Below, in pieces: positions 25,105-36,852 of a stretch of DNA of 64,000 bases (position 1 is its first letter; each line of letters opens with the position of its first letter). The DNA comes from Cheiracanthium punctorium (Eukaryota > Arthropoda > Arachnida > Araneae > Cheiracanthiidae). The DNA lies in assembly GCA_038373885.1 (NCBI GenBank), contig JAWZYV010013530.1:372001-436000 (forward strand), given 5' to 3'. Below the pieces are notes generated by a model. The model searched no databases and was not told where the DNA came from. It saw only the letters and a list, made by a program, of their open reading frames with translations. Both the position numbers and the translations under genes were made by a program.

Positions 25105-25882
25105 GTGTCCATCTGTGAACAGACGCATAATGTACAAACAAACCTTCTTAAAAACAAACAATAGACAGTACATGGGAAAATGTCGCTATCACGGAATTCT
25201 AAATAATCCGTTCTAAATAAAAGCGAAATACAGTAGACCTCCCTATAACATGATTCCATACAACACGGATTCGTAGAACACGGCGAAAAAATTGCGATCG
25301 TTTTCGTATAGCACGTTAAACCGTGTTTACGGTTTTACCGAGACTCCTACAGCACGGTAAAATGAGACAGATGTTCTGATTTTTGGACACTTTAGCTCCT
25401 GTAATTAATATAACTTTTGAATGACAACACCAGACATCATTGTGTTTCTAGGGAGAGCAGATAAGTTTTACCGCGATTATACCGAGCAGTCCGCATTCCT
25501 GGTGTAGCTCAAGACCGGTATAACACGGATTCCAATAACACGGAATGTATCTACTGTGTCATGGGCGGTCTACTGTACAAATATGATCTCTGAGCAGAAC
25601 AGACGCATAGAACTTTTATGGATACACCAACCTTCTATGGAATCAACAGCAGACTGCAGGTGACGAAATGTTGCTTTAAAGGAACTTCTAAATAATCAGT
25701 TTTAAATACAAGCGAAGTACTAATGTATCAATTTCTGAGAATGAGCTGACATATAATATAGACCTTAGATGGATGCACTAAACCGTCTTGGGAAGCAACA
25801 GTGGTAGACTGCAGATGACGAAATGTTGCCATAACGAAATTTGTAAATAATCAGTTTTAAATAAAAGCGAGGTCATGCGTAC
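25105..25882. repeat. three-unit tandem repeat (about 145-155 bp) interrupted by a MITE
   Basis: Each unit contains GAACAGACGCATA or a relative, a CAACAGTAGACTGCAG-type stretch, GAAATGTTGC.., and ends with AATAATCAGTTTTAAATA followed by AAGCGAAG. Unit ends lie near 25230, 25718 and 25873. The TA element at 25231-25575 entered directly at the end of unit 1. Confidence 0.75.
25231..25575. mobile_element. TA-inserting MITE, second copy of the 19564 family
   Basis: TA copies at 25229-25230 and 25576-25577 flank inverted ends CAGTAGACCTCCC and, inwards from the right, CAGTAGACCGCCC. The interior matches the copy at 19564-19878 (GCGATCGTTTTCGT, ACAGCACGGTAAAATGAGAC, GACAACACCA, CCGCGATTATACCG). 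This copy has a longer left part. Pogo/Tigger-like, non-coding. Confidence 0.9.
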
Positions 25883-26054
25883 TTCCAGTGGAGGTTCTGT
25901 TTACAGATTGATTGCTGTACAGGATGCGACTATTAATGACTTAATATGTGCATTTAAAATACTTTTAACGCGCGTATATACAAACGTTTGAGGAGAATAT
26001 CAGTTTTTACCCAGATACAATGTTGCCTTCAAAGCAGAAACAGTGCCTTTAATG

Positions 26055-27125
26055 CAGTGTTGAGAAAAAATACGTAATCATGTCCAACGATTAAAAACTA
26101 ACGATTGATATTTAATCCGATTAATGAATGACGATTGAAAATTTTTAAGTCAGTAATCACGACTACGGAATGCAACCCCGCAGTGTTTTTCGCTTCGCGG
26201 GATTGCGGGATTGAGATTTGTTGATCCCGGGAATAATATTTCATTCAATTAAAAATTGATTTCGATAGAGAAAAGTAGAAAAAAGTAAGATTGTAAGCTC
26301 TATGAAGTTTAACTTTAATAATAATACTTTATCTTATTTATAATTAATGCAATACCTTACATAAATATAAAAATTATAGTCATAATATTCATAATAACAT
26401 ACTGTAATTTCTTAGTTGCTAAAAAAGAAGAATGTGGAAAAGAGGACATAAAGAAGCATTCGTCTCCCTAATCTTCGTGTAATTTTGATAGAGAATATAA
26501 AAGCGCTTAACAAAACATTTTTTTTCTTTGTATGAAACACTGAAGGAGCCATGCATTTTTTAGTGGTTAACTGAAGTTCACTTTTTAAAGATATCACTAG
26601 CATGGACGGCCATATGGTTGTTTATTTGTTGTTGCTTTTTTTTGGGGAGGGGGGGGCAAGTCAAGAGTCCTATCGCAGAAAGATACAATATTTAGTATTG
26701 GAGAACTTCTGCGTTATACCAGTACGTAAATCATAAAAATATGGGAGCTGAAAGGGGGACTATGGTGCCCACCTGCCAATTCTTATGAGCGCCCAAGATC
26801 ACTGGTTCTTATTATTCATCTTAAGCAACAATTTTTGGCCTATTGATCATCGGGAAAGTGGTGTGAAATTGTAATAAAATAATTTATTTTTCAGTTTCAA
26901 TCCCACGGGATTACGGTCTTAATCCCGCGGGACTAGTCCCACAAATATTTGTGCGGAATCCCGCAGGATCCCATTCACGAGAGATCGGGATTGCATTCCC
27001 AATCATGACTAGCAATACCGTTAGTCTTGATTACTGACAAAAATTTTCAATCAGTCGATAATTGTGTTTAAATATTAAACTTTACCTTTCAATCGTTAAT
27101 CGTAATGGATTTTTCGCAACACTAG
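26055..27125. mobile_element. about 1.07-kb element with long imperfect inverted ends
   Basis: The left end CAGTGTTGAGAAAAA and the right end, read inwards, CTAGTGTTGCGAAAAA are followed on both sides by related blocks: ACGATTGA.., TGAAAATTTTT.., GTCAGTAATCA.GACTA and GGAATGCAA. The next sequence on each side is rich in CCCGCGGGATT-type words. No convincing target duplication was found, so the superfamily is open; the terminus is hAT-like. No transposase is visible inside. Confidence 0.6.
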
Positions 27126-27635
27126 TATTATGACAACAGATGTACCGGGTTATTAAAATGCTAAATCTAAGGATATAAAAAATATTTCTTATCTTTTAGA
27201 CCCGAGGATCCGTATGTAATTTTTTCAGTGTCTAGATCCACAGATACGTCTATGGATATCTTAGTGCACGATTTCATAGTATATATTATCTCGAACGCAT
27301 AATTTTGTAGAAATTGCACTGTTCGCAAGACAAGTAGAGATTTTTTAGCCTTTTTCAGATACTTCGACCAGCATTTATTATCAATACTAAAACGCTCCTC
27401 TTCGTCGATCGATTAAAATCCTATAAACTGTAGGCAAATCTTGGCTATGCTCCAATCCAAAGAAAGCTGAAAAGTCTTTTCCAAATCGGCTGCATTGATA
27501 AAATGTGAATGTTTCAGACTTAACTACTCAAAAAAAAAAAAAAAAAAAAAAAGTAATACTAGTTTCTGATTTTTATAGATAATACTTATTACCTGTAAAA
27601 ACCCTAATACTTCAGTTTTTAAACAAATTTGTTGA
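27126..27635. other. no gene recognised
   Basis: Contains an A-run of about 23 at 27531-27552. Nothing else identified. Confidence 0.5.
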
Positions 27636-27639
27636 TTAA

Positions 27640-28096
27640 CCCTTTGAGGCGCAACCCTTTCCATATGCTGAAAAAAGGGCAGCCGTTGCCATCGCTCGAC
27701 TTAACTACCTGCAAGATGGTGGACGATCGAAACGTGCGCACAGCCAGCTGCGTCAAAAAAAGGGTCTCTAGATCTGTGGCACGCGATGAACGTTTCGATC
27801 GTCCACCATCTTGCTGGTAGTTAAGTCGAGCGATGGCAACGGCTACCCTTTTTTCAGTATTGGGCAATTTCTCCCGCTGTTCTCGCATTCTTCCATTTTT
27901 CAGCAGATGTCAGTGCTGTTAAAAAGAATCGTGACAATTTTTTACGGGAAATGACGTGCTAAAAAGTAAAGGATTCTCGTGGAGCTATGTCACCCGCAAC
28001 TATTTTTATAGAAATCCAATCTATTCTTCGTGACTGGCAACAGTCAAAACGTCAGAGTTTGGTGTTCCCAGAGCGGGAACACTGCGCGTTAAAGGG
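27640..28096. mobile_element. piggyBac-like MITE with internal snap-back, 457 bp
   Basis: TTAA at 27636-27639 and 28097-28100 flank CCCTTTGAGGCGC and, inwards from the right, CCCTTTAACGCGC. Inside, a block at about 27680-27740 (GCCGTTGCCATCGCTCGACT.., AAGATGGTGGACGATCGAAACGT) is repeated in reverse at about 27791-27848, giving arms of more than 50 bases. The copy at 15179-16607 is the same family in opposite orientation. The two overlapping open frames through the snap-back are artefacts of the palindrome. Confidence 0.85.
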
Positions 28097-28100
28097 TTAA

Positions 28101-29433
28101 AATACGCACGGTTTAGCTCATAGTTATATTCTTTTGTTGTTGTTTTTGTCGTGTGTGACATAATCATTGATTATGTATAAGGTTCGCGATTTTATCATTT
28201 ATAATTTATTTTTCTATTTTATCCCTTTTATATTTTGGGTTAAGTACTTATTTTAAAGTCAATGTTATTTTACTTGTAAAACCTTTCTTATTTCCCAGTA
28301 CAAAGTATAGGAAGAATTGTTATTACAAAAAAATTCTGCATTTAGATTTCGGCGAAAAAATCAATTTCGATCTTCTTTAAATTTACTCTATCCAGTTTCT
28401 GCGAGGCTTTTTAACGTAAGCATGTATGTTATTTACATATGTATGCATCTGCGATCCATTTTGATAGTTTTGATCTCACATAACTCTTCTAACATTATTC
28501 ATTAAACCATTAATGAATAATGTTAGAATGTTGAAATTTTGTGTTTAGGACTGTTGTAACATAGCCCTTTTTTAGTGCATTCGACTGAGTAGTTTATTTA
28601 CAGGATCTACCAAAAATTATTTCTTAAAACTTCAAATGCTGTATTAAGGCTTGTGGACTTCGTTAAAAGTCTATGGCCAATCATTGTTTGGGGTCATGCC
28701 CAAAATACCGTTTGATGGAAATATGGCCAATTTGTTTACCGTTTGATGGAAATATGGCTAGTTTGATGGAAATATGGCCAATTTTTGGAGCCAAAATTAA
28801 GTTTTTAAAACTAAAACCAGATAAACGATATGTCTTATATTTGGCGAAAACTCGCTATGCCTTAATATCATTGAAGTATCGTATCTCAATTTTATGTAGT
28901 AAGTAAAAACGAAGTGCATCGAAAGCGTGTATAGCATAAATAGACGTATAAGGAAGTCATGTCACACATCTGGTTTTTTTGTTAAGGGGAAAATTACAAG
29001 TATATTCCATGAAAAATCTTATTTATACTATTTTCATGAAGATTTATGTTTACGTTAAAATTAGAAACATTAATTAATAATTTTATATAATTGCACTTAA
29101 AAAGCAAATTAATCAGTTGATTAATTAGTGAAATATTTGAGACTCGCTCCTAATAATAATTTATTTATAGTTCTAGTCTTTTTTTAAGCTCACTGAACCA
29201 ATATAAATGTAATAACTAAAACTTTTACTTTTGTAATTTTATTATTTTCGTGTAATTTAAGTCACAAAAATAATATTATGTTGCATTACTGTTTGCTGAG
29301 CAATAAGTATATACATGCTTTATCTCTCATTAAAATAAAACTAATCTAAACAAGTGTGATTCTCTTTTTCAACTTAATACAGAGATGCAATCAATATTTC
29401 TAAAAGTGTCACATGAAGTTACAAGTAAAATTA
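28101..29433. repeat. AT-rich DNA with a short minisatellite at about 28710-28785
   Basis: Three copies of GTTTGATGGAAATATGGC lie within 80 bases, separated by slightly different spacers (CAATTTGTTTACC, TA, CAATTTTTG). The rest shows nothing I recognise. Confidence 0.7.
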
Positions 29434-29434
29434 A

Positions 29435-29671
29435 TCTTATATAAATATGAAAGTTTGTCTGTTTGTTCGTCCGGGAACTCCTCCCACACCGTCAGACCGA
29501 TCGGCTTTAAATTTTGCACATGCACGTAAAACGACATAGATTAGGCCGTAGGCTACTTTAAAATTCTGGAAATCTACCCGTTCCCTAATTTTTAACGATT
29601 TTCCGCAATTTTCAGGGTAGAAAGCTACTCAAATGTCCGATTTCAGCAGCGGAGAACGGGCGCGCAGCTAG
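29435..29671 (+). mobile_element. short non-autonomous Helitron, 237 bp
   Basis: It starts with TCTTATATAAATATGAAAG preceded by A and ends ACGGGCGCGCAGCTAG followed by T, as Helitrons do (insertion between A and T). Next to the start it has GTCTGTTTGTTCGTCCGGG, and the interior CGGCTTTAAATTTTGCACAT is the kind found in widely dispersed arthropod Helitrons. It has no coding capacity. Confidence 0.82.
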
Positions 29672-30931
29672 TTAGTTATAAATTTTACTTTTTTTCTGCA
29701 TCTCCAAAATTGTTAAATAAACCGCGAATGGATGAATATGGATATTTTGTACTTTTTGAACGGATGCGAATACTAATCTTTGATTTCTCTTGGAAATCCG
29801 CTGATATGGACAGGGATATGGATATCACCTCTAATTCTCATGTTTCCCTCTCTCTCTCTTTTATAAAATATATGGTCAGTGGGATTTTTTGTTTACATTA
29901 CAGCTTTTATTTCTTTTAAATATCACTTTGTACAGATTAATTTGTTGGTAAAAATAGCGAACGCTGCTATACAATTGATTCTGGCTTAATTCGCGGCGGG
30001 AAAATTTTTTAAATGTCAGTCTGGAAGAGGAAGAGCATACTACTGAAATCTGAAAAAGTATATTTGGTAAATACCGTTGATATTCTGCGCCATCTGTATG
30101 CGAAATAATTATCGAATTGTTTTTTATTCACCAAACAAAAAAATTCTACAAAGCTCATTTGCGAAGCTGGATATGAGTTTTTGGATATTTCCAGGATAGG
30201 GAGTGTTATATCCTAGTTCTAGAGAGTTAGATCTATTCTTGCGATAGCAAATGTAACTGCAAAACAAAAACTAAGTATTAAAATATACAAAACCAGTAAT
30301 ATTATAAAAAGTAGAAATATACAAACACACGCACATATACGTGTATATATGAGTGTCGGCATGTGTTACGATTAAGGATTTCCCCCATTAAGTTTTATAG
30401 TTAAATAATTATTTATAAAGGAAACCCACATAATTCAAAAATATGTACATGCGAATGCCATCTACTATTATTCGATTTCGGATATATATTCGACTAGAAC
30501 TTCACACCCGTTCTGCCGCTGCGTTTAAAAATCATAATACTCAAATGTTCATTAAATAATTAATAATAATGACAAGAAATATTAATCTTATATTGAAGCT
30601 TTCATATAGCAAGCTGAATAGTTAACCTTTCCTTAATTTTCTACCTTAAACTGCATTTTCGGCTTCAGGGCATTCGTGATAAGAGAATAGTTGGCTTGTT
30701 AATTATATTCTAACATTTAGCTTTGCACAAACCTTAGAATTCTGAAAACTTTTAAAAATCGATCGAAATCCGCTTTGAACTTTCCACACATACTGATTAT
30801 TTACTATATCAGAAACTTAAAAAAAAAAAAAAAAAAACTGTTATCGCGTACTTTCTCTCCTTCGTCATTACCTGTAAATGTACTTTTCCCTTCTTAACAG
30901 TAATAATGGGTGAAAACATCCAGCTACGTTA
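29672..30931. other. AT-rich DNA, no gene recognised
   Basis: Only short tracts (an A18 run near 30820; a small (AC/AT)n patch near 30320-30350) and one AGATGGCGC word on the minus strand (30087-30095). Confidence 0.5.
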
Positions 30932-30939
30932 CTGTAAAT

Positions 30940-31144
30940 CATGTATGGGCTGGGCAACCTCTGAAAAGCTGCCAGCCAAACTTTAGGATGTTAGCGAAGT
31001 CGAGGGCCAAACTTCAGGATGCTAGCGAAGTCGCGGGCCGTATAATTGGGATTTATATGGGAGTTTGAGTGGTTTATATGGAGTTTTGATATGTTCCACG
31101 GGCCGAATCAGAAGCCGTGGCGGGCCGGAGATTGCCCATATGTG
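30940..31144. mobile_element. probable hAT-like MITE, 205 bp
   Basis: The ends read CATGTATGGGC.. and, inwards from the right, CACATATGGGCAATCTCCGGCCCG. CTGTAA is repeated directly outside both ends (30932 and 31145); the full 8-mers agree at 6 of 8 positions. Inside, a 30-base unit (CAAACTTYAGGATGYTAGCGAAG) is present twice in tandem. Confidence 0.6.
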
Positions 31145-31812
31145 CTGTAAGACGTCATTTCCCCAAACTCAATGATAATTTCAATAACATTAAGGACTCA
31201 TGGAACATAAATTGGCTCGAATTTTCAATTATCGGCCTAAAATATAGAGAAGACTGGGGCGATTCCATAGATATGTAATTTATGTCTGTTTAGAATATAT
31301 AAACATTCAAAATGTGGCTTTTTAAAAAGTAAACAAACATAATTTGGCTTCAATATACCTTTAGCTTTTTATCTTTTTCTCAAAATATGTTTTTTTTAAT
31401 GCTTTGGTACACTTTTATAAAATTTCTTTCAGGAAACAGTTGAAAATTTTAAAATTGTATAACTAACTTGTTTCTTTAAAAGTACCTAACATTAGAGATC
31501 TGAGTGAAAAAAATTGAATAATAATATTTTTGTTCCGTTAATTTTTAGAATTTTTAAAGTTTTTTAGTGAAATATTTTTTATTTTAATTCTTTTTAGCCA
31601 AAATGAAAATCGCTTCTCATTATTCTCGGATAACTTGTTTTCTGATACCATACCAAATTTTAAAGTGACAAATAGTTTTTTCAAGAAAGTGTACCAAACT
31701 GACACATTGTTAAAAAAGTTTCATAGAGATAAGCAAAAAGTTAATTAGTTCTTAAAAACTAATTTAGAAATTAAAAAAAAGTTATTTGATATATAGATTA
31801 TAATGCGTACAT

Positions 31813-34466
31813 AGGGTGGAGCGAAAAAACTTTTTTTCGAAATTCACATTGTCCGACTAGCTATATGGTACCAGACTAGCTGAAACCAATTGTCTCCGAA
31901 TTTCAGCTTAAAATGTTGACATCTTGAGGTTCCACACCTCAAGTGAATATTTATATTGGCTTTTTTTTTTTTCAAGTTTTTAATGATTTTTATGTAAAAA
32001 ATATTTTTTTAAATTTTAATACTTTATTAAATAATTAATTAATTTGTAAAATAATATTAATGAATTACTTTCTCATTAATAAATTATTTTATTGAAACGT
32101 TACTGCCAGATATCAGATCCAGAAATGGCTTTTTGTACATAAAAAAGGCAAATTATACTCTAAAATCTATTAGACCTATTTATTGTGTGGAAGGATTCGT
32201 TTTTGCGATTGCCTTTGGTTCAACCACTTGTTTCTAATTTGTGATACGAAGCTATTGTTGAAACGATACGTTTTATTAATTTTGATTTATATTTGACAAA
32301 ATAATACGGAGTTTTGAATTTAAATATGACCACAACTAGAAGTGAAACGTTTTGTAGTGTTTTCGGAATTCCAGTACAATTGAAAGAGGCAGTGTTACCA
32401 CCAACGTATTCTGATTTAATGAAGCATTTCTTAATCACAAAACATGATATACTGCGGAAGCTTAGGGGAACAAGAAGGATCCTTCAGTAAGAGAGATAAT
32501 CGAAATTATTTCTTTGGACGTTGAAAGAACTTGGAAGAAAGCCTCCTTGCCTGTGGTAAGTCACCAAGAAGTAATTCGAGTTATTAAAAATTATAATGAA
32601 AGATACGATCACAACTTAATTCTACTCTACACAAGTAAAACAGTCTTTGTACGCCATATACCTCGATGGAAGAAAGGACGAAACTATAATGCAAGAAGGG
32701 AAGCTATATACGACTGTAGCTGTGGAAGAGCATATTGTTATGTTGTCAGAACCTGGTTCTGTTCACATAGGACATGTGACTCCGCATTCAGGCTCTAGTG
32801 CTGATATTACTTGCAGCATCATCAACTTCGTTACACAGAAAGAGATTACACTTTCGGATCTTGTTACCGTTGGGGGCGCTGGAACGAAAGTCAACATTGG
32901 GAAGAAAAATGACATATTTAGACGGTTTGAAATTTTTGTTGGCCATAAATTGCACTGGTTTGTATGTTTATTGCATACTAATGAACTACCTCTTCGCCAC
33001 CTTTTCCATAAGATTGACGAAAAAACATCTGGGCCACACCAGTTTTCTGGAAGAATAAGAAAATCTCTGGAAACGTACGAAACCCCTGCTGTAAAAAATT
33101 TTGTTTCTATTCCTGTTGCTCTGCCTGAAATTGGTAAAAAAGACCTCAGTAGAGACCAAAAGTACCTCTCCGAAATTTCTAGGGCAGTATGCTCGGGACA
33201 GTACCATCCAGATTTGGCAAACAGAAGTCCAGAAAGGATATCAAATTCAAGCTGACCCACTACAGTGAACAGAATACTGCGTCTGCACGTGTCAACTGCC
33301 GAACCAATGCTTTAAACTCCTAGTAGACTATGTGTTGAAAGTTCACGAGCCATCCTGGTTTGAAATAAAGAAAATCCCTGGAGCTACATTCATGGAGCAC
33401 GGACTGATGAAAAGAAGTTCATTCTTGCCAGAAGATTTTAAGTCAATCACTCATGAAGTTATTCAGAGGAACTCTTATTTTGCTCATTCTGAAAATATTC
33501 TGTTGGCAATGCTGTTTGATGAAGGATCACATATTCGAGAACTTGGCCTAAGAATATTGAAAGCAAGAAAAACTGACTGGAGGTGAAAAATACGCCAATT
33601 TGATCTTCCAAATATAAATTTCGAAGTAGGAGTATTTTCAGATGATTCCCCGGGACAATCCTTTGGAACCACCAGCTACCATGAACCTCAGTGACAAAGA
33701 CGTAGCAAGTATGATCAGAAACGGTTCAGAATTTGAAATAGAGAAGCTCCCTTGCCATTCTCAAGCAGTAGAAAGGCATGTAAGACTACTAACACAAGCA
33801 TCATTGGTAACATGTGGAGCAAAAGCCAGATATGGGATCCACATGGGGGGTGATTTGATTTTTTCATTCGTTGTGGAATCAAATCACGAAAGGAACTTCC
33901 AATTACAATAACTTTAAGTTTGATACCATTACCAAAGTTAATTATTTTGCCCGGCATGTGGACTCCAAAATTGAAGACTGATTAAAGTGTTTTATTAGTT
34001 AATAATACTCTAAAGGTAAATTTGGTATCATTTCCTTTCCTGTATTAGTGTGCTTTCTAAATATTAATTGTCTTTTAAAAATAAAGTAATATGTAAATAT
34101 TTAATAGCTATGTATTCAAAATATACCCTAAAACTTATGACACTCTTGCAAGTTAGTGACTTTTTTTTTTTTTTTTTTTTTTTTTTTGTTAACGGCAACG
34201 TTTTACTGTTTCTTTTTAGTAGTTAGAAATGTTTTTGAGTCAGAAAATAAAGTTATTGTAAACATTAAAATTAAATTTAAAAATTCGATTTTTTTACTTT
34301 TTACATAACATTCCTTTCTTTGAGCCTAGTGTGGAACCTGAAGACAATCAGTGAATGGACTAGGATTTTTTTTTCTGTGACTTTTAAGCCAAACCGCACC
34401 ATTTCTTGAGTCAGGACATGTTAAAATTAAAAAAAGAGTTTTTTTTGCCATTTTCACTCCACCCTA
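31813..34466 (+). mobile_element. 2.65-kb DNA transposon of a family I cannot name
   Basis: The ends read AGGGTGGAGCGAAAAAAC and, inwards from the right, TAGGGTGGAGTGAAAATGG. The flanks carry an 8-mer with one mismatch (GCGTACAT 31805-31812, ACGTACAT 34467-34474), a hAT-like duplication length. The core carries a broken gene (32327-33910) read left to right. A pair of long T-runs lies in the non-coding right part. The whole is a decayed full-length element and not a MITE. It may belong to hAT or to another family with 8-bp duplications. Confidence 0.75.
32327..33910 (+). pseudogene. decayed transposase-like gene with an RNase-H-type fold signature
   Basis: The reading runs ATG at 32327 (MTTTRSETFCSVFGI..), shifts frame near 32475 (..PSVREIIEIISLDVERTWKK), shifts again by about 32640 into the best piece (32647-33255), then continues through a stop, 33332-33586 and, after another shift, 33642-33910. 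The 202-residue piece has YLDGRKDET early, EEHIVMLSEPGS and GHVTPHSG, a glycine-rich TVGGAGTKVN, and a Cys/His group CLLHTNELPLRHLF. Later come FDEGSHIRELGLRILKAR and LPCHSQAVERHVRLLTQAS. An early Asp, a DGT-like motif, a C-x2-H..H insertion and a late acidic group are what a DDE/D transposase would show. At the second place the expected Asp seems lost (GGAGT where relatives, from memory, have a CDGT-type string). I do not know a name for the family. Confidence 0.6.
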
Positions 34467-34474
34467 ACGTACAT

Positions 34475-36120
34475 ACACAGTGGACAAAAAAACCCATTTC
34501 TATCTCTATCTTAAAATAAAATACATGCTGTTAAATCTTGCGCAAAAACTGCCTCTTTTTATATTCGTCAAGATCTTCTATGTGCCCTTAATAATAATAA
34601 CAACAACAAAAATAAAATTCACGTGCATTACACAATTGAATAACAGTTGACATTTACCAATGGAAAGTCTTAAACAGTGCTACAATAACATGAATACTTC
34701 AGTTTGTGTCTACATGTCCGTCTAATTTATAGTCTGTCACTAATAACAAAGAACAGAAATCGGTTGTGTCTTTCTCAGATTTAATATTAATATGCATCCG
34801 AATATAGAAAATGAAAAAAAAAAAAAAAATCAACAATAAAAATCCTTAGTTTACAAATAGCATTTTAGCAACTAATTAATATTTTTAATAATGCATTGTT
34901 ATGGCATATTATTTCCATTAGTTTTAGTCCATTATTATTTTATCCCACTGGTTGAATTTCTTTAATTCATTGTTTGCAATTGTTATGCCCATTTTGTAGT
35001 TTATGTTTGTTTAGACCATTGTTTAAGATTCTTAAAGCACTATTTTATTGCTACACATTATAATGGCATATTATTTAATTTTAGTACATTGTTTAGCTTT
35101 GTTTGAACTGCAGTTTGGCATTGTTATATTTCATAAATTTTCATTGCTTTAGTGTAGTGTTTAGAGTTGTTTTGTTAAATCATTACAACATATTCTTTTA
35201 CATTGTGCAAGTCCATATTTAGGGGATTTTTTTTTTTTTAATTGCATCAATATTTTCTTATTATTTTGTATTTTATATTATTAGTTTAGCAAATTTTAGA
35301 ACAATATTTTGTTTCTGATATATTATTATGGTAAATTGTTCGATTTCTTTTAATGCATCATTGAAAATTGTTTAATGAAATCGCTTGGCTTATTTTAAAC
35401 CATTGTTACCAATTGTTGTGATTATTTCTTTGTTTGTTTAGATGATTATTTGAAATTTTTAATGAACTATTTTGTTTTAGTACACCGCTATGATATATTT
35501 TTAGAGAAACCGGAAATTAATGTCTCCTTTTCATGTCAATATTTCTCCTAGCCAAAACTACTGAAGCTAGTAACATGAAATTTGCAATGTACGTGAGTTA
35601 TATTTAACATAGGTGCTAGATTTGATAGCATTTCCAAAGATAAAGTGGTAAGAAGCTAAACTTTTCTTTCAACATATCTCGGATGATTTTAGAGAAGATA
35701 TTCATAAAATCTTTGTTATAAAATAGAACATTCACAAATACCTAAAAAAAATATATTACCTATAAAATTCTTGCTTTAAAATGTAATAAATACAAATCCT
35801 ATATTTAGGACGGCTTGTTTGTGATTAAAAACTTGTCAAAAACTTTTATTTGAATTTTATGTAAAGAAAAATAATTTCCGGTATTCCTACCTTGTTTTAG
35901 TCCATTGTTGGACCACACACTATTTGGCTGTCCAGATTATTGTTTTGGGTTGTTATGCTGATTTCTAAGGTTATGTTCGTTTATACTACGGTTTGAGATT
36001 GCATCACAACGAAATAATTCAATAACTTTGTTACGGCACATTATTTGACTTTCAGTTCCTTGTTGACTCTATCACATTGCTTGGCTTTCTCTAGACCATT
36101 GTTTGATTTTAAAGAAAGAA
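34475..36120. repeat. degenerate repeat built on TTTAGNCCATTGTTT words
   Basis: The motif or close variants recur at about 34921, 35011, 35081, 35392, 35896 and 36091, among generally similar T-rich sequence (ATTGTTATG.., GGCATATTATT). It looks like an old satellite or amplified element. It is interrupted at 35509-35882 by a block with 11-bp perfect inverted ends. Confidence 0.5.
35509..35882. mobile_element. possible MITE with perfect 11-bp inverted ends
   Basis: ACCGGAAATTA opens it and TAATTTCCGGT closes it, 374 bp in all. It sits within the degenerate repeat above, which resumes on the right side. No target duplication is apparent, which lowers confidence. Confidence 0.45.
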
Positions 36121-36121
36121 C

Positions 36122-36525
36122 AATTTTTTTATTTATTAGTGCATTACTTTAGATTTTTTCGAGCGACCTTTTAATATTCAAATTAAAATTCCATACTTCT
36201 TTTTTCTTTTATTTAGTACAATAATTGATAAAAATACACTATGAGATGAACTAAAAAATCAATAAAACCTGTTAAAATTTAAAATTTGGTTTCAGAATTA
36301 ATAACAAAGCTTATTGAAATATTGTAAAAATGTTGTAGTTTTAATTTAAAATTATTAAATTAAAAATAAATTATGTTTTCTATATTGTGCTTGATTTTTA
36401 GTTCATCTCGTGGTGTATTTTTATCGATTATTGTACTAAATAAAAGAAAAGTATGGAATTTTAATTTGAATATTAAAAGGTCGTTCGAAAAAATCTAAAG
36501 TAATGCACTAATAAATTTTTTAAAT
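36122..36525. repeat. large palindrome (arms about 140 bp)
   Basis: The left arm, from TTATTAGTGCATTACTTTAG at about 36133 to GAGATGAACTAAAAAATC at about 36260, returns almost unchanged in reverse from GATTTTTAGTTCATCTC (about 36389) to CTAAAGTAATGCACTAATAA (about 36513). A spacer of about 125 AT-rich bases separates them. Partial copies of the GACC-containing end (TTGAACGACC, GGAGCGACCT) follow at about 36528 and 36672. It could be a foldback MITE. Confidence 0.85.
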
Positions 36526-36815
36526 TTTGAACGACCTTTCAAAATTTAAATTTTGAACTGAAACTTTCAGAAACTTATTTTTTTTTTGTCTATAAAACTA
36601 TACTATAACGAGAAAAAAATTTAAAAAGAAAAAAATTCAATTTTTGATGATTTTTGAAATTTAAAAAAATTTGGAGCGACCTCTTAAAAAAAAAATTGAC
36701 CTGTCCTTTGGAGGGGGCTCTTCAAACATCAAAAACTAACATTTTTTTTTTTTTTTTTTTTTTTTTAAACACGAGACTAAAAAAAAAAAATAGTCGTATT
36801 TTTTTTTGTGTCACA

Positions 36816-36852
<37 letters not shown>

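Noticed and set aside
24820..27260. CACTAAGATATC near 24860 and, reversed, near 27260 as ends of one large element
   Set aside because: Only 12 bases match, with no target copy and no extended similarity.
32763..33260. 165-codon minus-strand open frame
   Set aside because: Mirror frame of the transposase-like gene on the plus strand, which carries the motif pattern.
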